Source: Adlercreutzia wanghongyangiae (lineage in GTDB: Bacteria > Actinomycetota > Coriobacteriia > Coriobacteriales > Eggerthellaceae). Taken from it: a stretch of 64,000 nucleotides of DNA. The position numbers and the translations under genes were made by a program. The notes under the pieces were generated by a model. That model was not told the DNA's origin. It did no database searches and saw only the letters and a list, made by a program, of their open reading frames with translations. Position 1 is the first letter of the stretch. Every line of letters starts with the position of its first letter. The stretch is taken from positions 1-64,000 of the forward strand of contig NZ_JAYMFF010000002.1 in the NCBI RefSeq assembly GCF_035989245.1, written 5' to 3'. Shown one piece after another: positions 43,267 to 48,756 of the stretch.

Positions 43267-43710
43267 ATGCTTCACGTGTACGAGTTCGATGTTTTCGAGG
43301 ACGAGGACGTCCTGCTCGCCCCGCCCTTCAACATGAAGGGAGGCACCCAGGGCGCAGACTTCCGAGAGGCCTGCGAGATGGCCGCCGACTGGCTGAAGAC
43401 CGAGATGGAACACCGAGTCATGCGGGGCCTCCCCTTCCTCGAGGCCACGTTCGGCAACGAATCGCGCCACGGCGGCCGAACGATCATCGTCGCCGTGGAC
43501 GCCAGCAAGAAGACAGTACCGCGGATGACGGCTGCAGCAGCGGCGCGCGAGCTGGGCGTGACGCCCGGACGCGTATCGCAGATGGTGAAAGCGGGCCTGC
43601 TGGAGTCGTTCGAGCTGGACGGCCGAACATGGCTCACCCGCGGCAGCGTGGAGGCCCGCAAGGAGGAGGCCCCAAAGCCAGGGCGGCCCCGGAAGGCCGC
43701 AGCCGTTTGA
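43267..43710 (+). CDS. HicB-like antitoxin fused to a helix-turn-helix domain
   Basis: 147 residues. The N-terminal half (HVYEFDVFEDEDVLLAPPFN, then DFREACEMAADWLKTEM) is HicB/partial RNase H-like. The C-terminal half (AAAARELGVTPGRVSQMVKA, then TWLTRGSVEARK) is a MerR/excisionase-type DNA-binding helix-turn-helix. A GAAGGGAGCG site precedes ATG. No HicA toxin is adjacent, so it is an orphan antitoxin or a regulator derived from one. Confidence 0.75.
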   Translation: MLHVYEFDVFEDEDVLLAPPFNMKGGTQGADFREACEMAADWLKTEMEHRVMRGLPFLEATFGNESRHGGRTIIVAVDASKKTVPRMTAAAAARELGVTPGRVSQMVKAGLLESFELDGRTWLTRGSVEARKEEAPKPGRPRKAAAV

Positions 43711-43716
43711 GTGCCG

Positions 43717-43742
43717 GCCAGAATGCCACTGATCCAAAACCA
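43717..43742. repeat. 26-bp island repeat, copy 1
   Basis: GCCAGAATGCCACTGATCCA then AAACCA. It recurs at 44722-44747 with two mismatches, same orientation. The two copies bracket the middle part of the island. Confidence 0.8.
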
Positions 43743-43924
43743 GGAGGGTACCTTGAAAACAAAAGAGAGCGACGGAGGCAACGCGGACGTCATGGCAACG
43801 GCAATAGGTCCATGGCGATAAAACACTGAGTGAGGAGCCCGCGGGAGATACAAGACCAGCCGTAACATGTCCGGCCCGCCTAACCGTCCGCGGCGGAATA
43901 GGCCGCCGTCAGATACCGAAGGCC

Positions 43925-43954
43925 GCCAGCCGCCCCGAGCTCGGGGCGGCTGGC
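43925..43954. repeat. Perfect 30-bp palindrome upstream of a small peptide gene
   Basis: GCCAGCCGCCCCGAG joined directly to its complement, without a loop. A related sequence (CCAGCCGCCCCGCGCTCGGG) occurs near 45024. It lies 40 bases before the small ORF at 43995 and could be a terminator or a dimer binding site. Confidence 0.85.
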
Positions 43955-43994
43955 GAGTACGCACCTCCGAAGCTAGCGAAAGGGGGTGATACCG

Positions 43995-44111
43995 ATGATA
44001 GAGACGCTTCTATCAGTGCTCGCGGGCATCCTGTCCGCCGCCATATGGGAGGCCGTTAGGCGCGTCGCCGCGTCTGTTAGGGCGCGAAAAAGGCCGCCGG
44101 AAGATCGTTAG
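43995..44111 (+). CDS. 38-residue amphipathic membrane peptide
   Basis: MIETLLSVLAGILSAAIWEA followed by a very basic tail (RRVAASVRARKRPPEDR). One hydrophobic helix plus a positively charged end is the usual build of type I toxin peptides. The site AAAGGGGGTGATACCG precedes ATG. No antitoxin RNA was identified. Confidence 0.55.
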   Translation: MIETLLSVLAGILSAAIWEAVRRVAASVRARKRPPEDR

Positions 44112-44185
44112 GCCTCGGCGGGCTTGATGCCCCGCGGGGCGCGGATCGGTACCGCGTCCCTTGGTTTGCGACAAGTATACACCCG

Positions 44186-44422
44186 ATGAAGGAGTTAGCC
44201 ACGAAGACGACGAACGAGGAGCTGCTCAAGATGGTCAAGGCCGCGGCCCCGGGCTTCGAGAATGTCGGCAACAATGTCGTGTTCTCCGACCCGCAGAACG
44301 GACAGATCGACGCGGGCCGGTACTTCCAAGGCGAAGTTCCCGTTGCTACACTGGTTTCGCGAATAGACAACCTGAAGCCGTCGGCTCTCATAGACAACTG
44401 CCGCACCAGCAGGAAGGATTGA
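44186..44422 (+). CDS. Small hypothetical protein of the island
   Basis: 78 residues with no family I recognise. It is hydrophilic, with PQNGQIDAGRYFQGEV in the middle. The first ATG has no ribosome site; an in-frame ATG at residue 16 has GAGGAGCTGCTCAAG upstream and may be the real start. It ends five bases before the frameshifted gene that follows, suggesting an operon. Confidence 0.5.
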   Translation: MKELATKTTNEELLKMVKAAAPGFENVGNNVVFSDPQNGQIDAGRYFQGEVPVATLVSRIDNLKPSALIDNCRTSRKD

Positions 44423-44426
44423 TCAG

Positions 44427-44700
44427 ATGATTGACGCCATAAAAGCCGTGTCTATCGCGGAGTCCCAGGGGCAAGTCCTTCAAAGCGTCGCGCCTCCTGG
44501 TTGGCGACTCCCACTGGTTCGTCGCAGTGCGCGGCGAACCCGGCAAGCCTCTGCCTGGATACTCGCCCATGGTCATCAACAAGGCGACGGGAGAAGTCAG
44601 CGGAATATGCTCGGTTCCGTATTTCGTCAGGAGCGACGAGCCTACGTCCGTCGAAGCAGAGTACGAATCTGCAGAGGCAGTGCCGCTCCCGGCGGCGTAG
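44427..44700 (+). pseudogene. Frameshifted small gene, immunity-protein-like (YrhB/Imm35 style)
   Basis: The reading frame starts MIDAIKAVSIAESQG, and a different frame from about 44460 continues KSFKASRLLVGDSHWFVAV, GKPLPGYSPMVINKATGEVS and ends VPLPAA-stop at 44700. The segment SHWFVAV ... MVINKATGEVSGI resembles the Imm35/YrhB fold, small proteins with a conserved strand before a 'tG-x-v' turn. A single-base indel near 44460 best explains the break. Family assignment is tentative. Confidence 0.5.
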
Positions 44701-45407
44701 AGACCAGCAGTTTGACCACCAGCCAGAATGTCACTGCTCCAAAACCAACTCCTTTCGTCGGGCCTGATCGTGGTATGATGGCGGGGATGTGGTGCCGCTC
44801 CTGCTGCTAACATTCGCGGCGCCACTGGTTTAGCGGGTGCGCCTTTGGCGTGCCCGTCTCGCTTTCAGGACCGTTCAGCCCATCCGGCGACGCGGGCCAG
44901 CAGGTACGCCCCACGGAGCACTTCGCCTAGCCAGGCCATCCCTAGCCTTTTCGTCCCTAAGTAGCTTCTCGCCCGGGGCGGCCCAGCCCTTCGGCTGGCG
45001 GGGGACGTTCACGCTTGAGCGCCCCCGCCAGCCGCCCCGCGCTCGGGGCGGTCTGGTTTCCAGGCCTGGGTCTTCGCGCCGACGCGCTCGCCAGGTCCCA
45101 ACGCTCTTCATTCGCATTCCCGCCATGCTCGCCGCCTGCGGCTGGTCGCTGCGCGCCGTTCCCTCCGACGAGGTGCCGCTCTCGGCCCTCGTCATCGCCC
45201 CGCACAACCGTTCGAGGGGAAGGGGGGCTTATAGGGGTTCCCCTCGGCTGCGGCCGTCCCTCATCTTGCCTCTGAGCCCCCCACCGCTGGCCCTCGCGCC
45301 CTGCCCGCCGAGAGCGTAAGGGCTATAGAGCACCGGGGTAGGACATACGCCGTCATCGAGAAGTGCAAGCATGTCAACCCTGGCAAGCTGCGGGAAGCTG
45401 GAGGACC
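44701..45407. other. Island stretch without supported genes
   Basis: About 700 bases. It holds the second 26-bp island repeat (44722-44747) and a palindromic GC-rich block near 45024. Open frames here are Pro/Arg-rich on both strands and look non-coding. Confidence 0.5.
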
Positions 45408-45623
45408 ATGCACGGCGAGGCGGGCAGCCCGAGCGATCTCGTCAGAAAGGCGGTAGGCTATGCCGGCGGAGAGACGGATGAGAGGCACTACCTGCGAGCG
45501 TCGAAACGCGGCCCGGTGATGCTCGCCGACGACCTCACGAACTTGATCGAGGACGACGACATTTTCCAGGCAATTCGTCATCTTGCACATTTCCGCCACA
45601 AGCAAAACGCTGTGAGACGGTGA
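45408..45623 (+). CDS. Hypothetical protein at the right end of the island
   Basis: 71 residues from ATG 45408 (CTGGAGGACC upstream). It is helical and acidic in the middle (LADDLTNLIEDDDIFQAIRH) with a basic end. It shows no family I recognise and may be the tail of a longer, eroded gene. It ends 23 bases before the truncated tRNA copy. Confidence 0.4.
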   Translation: MHGEAGSPSDLVRKAVGYAGGETDERHYLRASKRGPVMLADDLTNLIEDDDIFQAIRHLAHFRHKQNAVRR

Positions 45624-45634
45624 AACCTCGCTAA

Positions 45635-45696
45635 TGCGGATCACCTGAAAACTGTCGTGCCGAAAGGCGCCGTGGGTTCAAATCCTACCGCCTCCG
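45635..45696 (+). pseudogene. Truncated tRNA-Ser(UGA) copy
   Basis: TAATGCGGA (also the 5' flank and start of the intact tRNA) is followed after six bases by TGAAAACTGTCGTGCCGAAA and the rest of the tRNA to CCTCCG. The D-arm and the 5' half of the anticodon stem are missing. It cannot form a tRNA. Confidence 0.8.
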
Positions 45697-45708
45697 TAGG
45701 AGAACGCC

Positions 45709-45752
45709 AAAGCCCCGATTCGCTCGGGACTTTTGGGTACGGGGCCTTTATT
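45709..45752 (+). terminator. Terminator-like hairpin after the truncated tRNA
   Basis: AAAGCCCCG pairs with CGGGGCCTTT around a 22-base loop and is followed by ATT. It could be the original terminator of tRNA-Ser(UGA), now separated from the intact gene by the island. Confidence 0.5.
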
Positions 45753-45901
45753 CGAACCAAGCTACAACCCGAGCCGAAAGCCACCGGAGATGCGAATCTG
45801 CGGGGAAAGACAGCTTAACCGGAACAAGCCGAGTGTATTCTCAAACCTCTAGTTTGATTGCCAGGCATAATACTAATCAAAGAGAAGGAAATGTGCCGCC
45901 G

Positions 45902-47257
45902 GCCTTCGTCGGCAGCCATTTCCCTAGTTGGCATAATCGACGTATCGGCGGTTTCCATCCCCGCTAAGTCTTCGCCGGCAACCATTTCCCCAGTTGGTAT
46001 AATCGGCAACAAGAGGATAAGCAACGTGAGAAGGTCTTCGCCGGCAACCATTTCCCCAGTTGGTATAATAAGGTAGGCTGGTACACGGGCGCTCCTTTCG
46101 TCTTCGCCGGCAACCATTTCCCCAGTTGGTATAATAGGAGATATACGCAATGATCGGCAGAACAAGTCTTCGCCGGCAACCATTTCCCCAGTTGGTATAA
46201 TCCGCAAGCCGTTGAAGCTGCCAGCGTCTATGTCTTCGCCGGCAACCATTTCCCCAGTTGGTATAATCACCTTGGGGTTTTCGAGCGAAACGCCGTAGTC
46301 TTCGCCGGCAACCATTTCCCCAGTTGGTATAATTCGACAACGTAGGCTTTGCCATGCTGAAAAGTCTTCGCCGGCAACCATTTCCCCAGTTGGTATAATG
46401 ACGGCTACGCCGACTGCGAGGCTCCGCTTGTCTTCGCCGGCAACCATTTCCCCAGTTGGTATAATCGCAGTGAAGCGCTTGACCAGCTTCCAGGTGTCTT
46501 CGCCGGCAACCATTTCCCCAGTTGGTATAATCCAGGCGAAAGCGACCTTCAGCGCCGCATAGTCTTCGCCGGCAACCATTTCCCCAGTTGGTATAATCTC
46601 GCGCCGCCAGCGGCCTGGTCACCCGCCGTCTTCGCCGGCAACCATTTCCCCAGTTGGTATAATTATGGCGGTGGGCGAGATCAACAGCCGCAGGTCTTCG
46701 CCGGCAACCATTTCCCCAGTTGGTATAATTCATTCACCTGCTTGGCGGGAATTTCGAAGGTCTTCGCCGGCAACCATTTCCCCAGTTGGTATAATTGAAG
46801 CGGGAGACCATCTGCACCGTATGCAGTCTTCGCCGGCAACCATTTCCCCAGTTGGTATAATTACCTCGGATCGCATGGTCGAATCCGTACGGTCTTCGCC
46901 GGCAACCATTTCCCCAGTTGGTATAATTGAAAGACCTGCTGTACCAGATGGAACAGGGTCTTCGCCGGCAACCATTTCCCCAGTTGGTATAATGGCGTTC
47001 ACCTTGTCGAACCCGTCCGACCAGTCTTCGCCGGCAACCATTTCCCCAGTTGGTATAATTATCCGCAACCGCAATCTGATGTACGAGTAGTCTTCGCCGG
47101 CAACCATTTCCCCAGTTGGTATAATGTAGTACTCATCGACAACGTAGGCCCTTCGGTCTTCGCCGGCAACCATTTCCCCAGTTGGTATAATCAATGCAGA
47201 CGGCAGAGAGATCGTTCAGTAGTCTTCGCCGGCAACCATTTCCCCAGTTGGTATAAT
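45902..47257 (+). CRISPR. Type II-C CRISPR array, 21 repeats and 20 spacers
   Basis: Repeats of 36 bp begin GTCTTCGCCGGCAACC and end CCCCAGTTGGTATAAT. Spacers are all 30 bp, giving a strict 66-bp period from 45968 to 47222. The left-most repeat (45902-45937) is degenerate. All others are identical by eye. Each repeat ends in an extended -10 promoter-like TTGGTATAAT, as in other II-C arrays where every repeat carries its own promoter, so crRNAs probably read rightward. A hairpin follows the last repeat. No spacer obviously matches this window. Confidence 0.98.
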
Positions 47258-47264
47258 AGCGAAG

Positions 47265-47301
47265 ATCAGAATGGCCTCCTGAACAGGGAGGTCATTCTGA
47301 T
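47265..47301 (+). terminator. Hairpin after the CRISPR array
   Basis: ATCAGAATGGCCTCC pairs with GGAGGTCATTCTGAT (one G-U) around a seven-base loop, followed by TTGAC. It could end rightward array transcripts. The U tract is poor. Confidence 0.6.
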
Positions 47302-47375
47302 TTGACGCGCACAAAGCACCTTGGTTCCCTTTGTTTGCACGACGAATTTCCTGCTTTTTCAAAAAACGAATCCTA

Positions 47376-47487
47376 GAAAAAGGATCGCCCGCCAGAAAAC
47401 TGACGGGCTAACCTTGCGGGTAATCACAAAAGTGATCCCCTTATCTACGCCGGCAACTAACTCCCCAGTTGGTATACTGCTGTAGAC
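47376..47487 (-). ncRNA. tracrRNA
   Basis: The sequence at 47443-47478 matches the repeat at 30 of 36 positions on the same strand, so a leftward transcript is an anti-repeat. Read on the minus strand it continues into a nexus-type stem (GGGGATCAC / GTGAT..CCC) and then GCCCGTC / GGCGGGC, followed by GATCCTTTTT, a rho-independent terminator. TGATATACT at about 47495-47503 on the minus strand is an extended -10 box placed for a start near 47487. The repeat:anti-repeat duplex has a 14-bp upper part, an internal bulge and a 15-position lower stem with one mismatch. Confidence 0.88.
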
Positions 47488-47532
47488 AGCGTTAAGTATA
47501 TCACATTTGCCCTGGTAGATCGGAGGCACGTT

Positions 47533-48426
47533 GTGGCACGACGCACTATTTGCATTCAATCCCCATCGAAGCTCTCAGTTCAACACGGTTCACTCTGCAT
47601 AAAACAAGCTGGCGACAAAACTGCCGAAATCCCTCTTGAGGACATCTGGGTTCTTATTTTAGAAACGCCACAGGTTAGCATTACCTCAGCGGCTCTTTCT
47701 CGTCTTTCTAATGCTGGAATCGGCACAATGACGTGCGGAGCCGACCATTTGCCGAATGGCCTCCTGCTGCCTTTAGGCGCTCATTCGCGCCATGCCGCCA
47801 TCGTCGAGCAACAGTTGGCCATGAGCCTCCCCCTCAAGAAAAGACTCTGGCAGCAAATCGTTATTCGCAAAATCAAAAACCAGGCAAAAGTCCTAGAGCT
47901 GCAAAGAATCGAGAACTCGCTTCTCGAGCAATATGCGCACGCCGTGCAATCGGGCGATAAAACCAATCGGGAAAGCGTTGCAGCGTCACTGTACTTCAAA
48001 AGTCTTATCGAATGCGGAAACCGCCGCGAGGGTCCTTACTCCGCGCCCCTCGATTATGGTTATGCGGTGCTGAGAGCCGGAATTGGAAGAGAGGCCGTAG
48101 CCCATGGATGGCTTGTTTCTCGCGGCATCCACCATGAAAGCAGCCTCAACGCTTTCAATCTTGTCGATGATCTTATTGAGCCTTTTCGCCCTGTAATTGA
48201 TCTGCTCATTTGCGAGAAACAGCTCATTGGTGACCTAACTCCAACCGTTAAGGCGCAACTTGCATCGATCTTCGAAACGCTCGTCAAGGTGGACAATAAA
48301 AAAGTGTCTGTACAACATGCGATCGAACTTGAACTAAACTCCCTGAAAGTAGCTGTCGTCAATGGCGATGCATCGCTACTTAAACTTCCTGAAGTCATAC
48401 CATTTTCGATCGCGAGTCACGAGTAG
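47533..48426 (+). CDS. cas1: CRISPR-associated integrase Cas1 (type II)
   Basis: 297 residues. The metal-dependent integrase inserts new spacers together with Cas2. The catalytic glutamate lies in NRESVAASLYFKSL, the histidine in SRGIHHESSLNAFNLVDDLI, and the acidic group in EPFRPVIDLLI. The start is GTG with ATCGGAGGCACG upstream. It begins 55 bases right of the last repeat-like element (the anti-repeat), and cas2 follows after nine bases. Confidence 0.97.
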   Translation: MARRTICIQSPSKLSVQHGSLCIKQAGDKTAEIPLEDIWVLILETPQVSITSAALSRLSNAGIGTMTCGADHLPNGLLLPLGAHSRHAAIVEQQLAMSLPLKKRLWQQIVIRKIKNQAKVLELQRIENSLLEQYAHAVQSGDKTNRESVAASLYFKSLIECGNRREGPYSAPLDYGYAVLRAGIGREAVAHGWLVSRGIHHESSLNAFNLVDDLIEPFRPVIDLLICEKQLIGDLTPTVKAQLASIFETLVKVDNKKVSVQHAIELELNSLKVAVVNGDASLLKLPEVIPFSIASHE

Positions 48427-48435
48427 GGGCAGGGG

Positions 48436-48756
48436 ATGAGACCGATGCGATTGCTAGTAATGTTCGATTTACCCACGGGCAATAAGGAGGAACGCAAGTC
48501 GTATTCAGCGTTCCGCAAATTTCTCGTAGACGACGGGTATCAGATGGAGCAGTTCAGCATCTATTCGCGTGTTCTCCTCTCTCGCGAAAGCCTCAATACT
48601 CACCTAGAGAGACTCAATGCCAACCTGCCTATCGCGGGTTCTGTATTCGTTCTCGAGCTCACCGAAAAACAATATGAGAGCCGCAGGATTCTTGTGAGCA
48701 AAGCATCTCACAAGAATCCTGCGGACATCGGATCGCAAATGACGCTAGTCTTCTGA
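48436..48756 (+). CDS. cas2: CRISPR-associated endonuclease Cas2
   Basis: 106 residues of ferredoxin-like fold, beginning MRLLVMFDLPTGNKEERKSY with the conserved Asp in FDLP. It forms the adaptation complex with Cas1. Its last codons contain a perfect 18-bp inverted repeat (48681-48724) and overlap the end of the oppositely oriented cas9 by 12 bases. No csn2 or cas4 follows, consistent with subtype II-C. Confidence 0.96.
   Translation: MRPMRLLVMFDLPTGNKEERKSYSAFRKFLVDDGYQMEQFSIYSRVLLSRESLNTHLERLNANLPIAGSVFVLELTEKQYESRRILVSKASHKNPADIGSQMTLVF
48681..48724 (-). terminator. Perfect hairpin inside cas2, likely cas9 terminator
   Basis: CCGCAGGATTCTTGTGAG and its exact complement are separated by eight bases within the cas2 coding sequence, starting 20 bases past the cas9 stop codon. 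On the cas9 strand it is followed by CTCTCATATTGTTTTT. It is well placed to end cas9 transcripts. Confidence 0.75.

Larger units (their letters stand above)
42527..45696. mobile_element. Island of small genes between tRNA-Ser(UGA) and a truncated copy of it
   Basis: A 51-bp segment of the tRNA (42527-42577) recurs at 45646-45696 with two adjacent mismatches, in the same orientation. The 3.1 kb between them carries small accessory genes (orphan antitoxins, tiny membrane peptides, a frameshifted gene), long low-coding stretches and no integrase. This looks like a decayed tRNA-integrated element. A tandem tRNA duplication followed by insertion and decay is the alternative. Confidence 0.65.

Noticed and set aside
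44837..45319. 160-codon frame in the tRNA island
   Set aside because: Pro/Arg/Ser-rich on both strands with no recognisable domain or ribosome site; treated as non-coding.
45815..47194. Open frames across the CRISPR array with regularly repeated peptides
   Set aside because: They arise because the 66-bp repeat-spacer unit is a multiple of three. They are not proteins.
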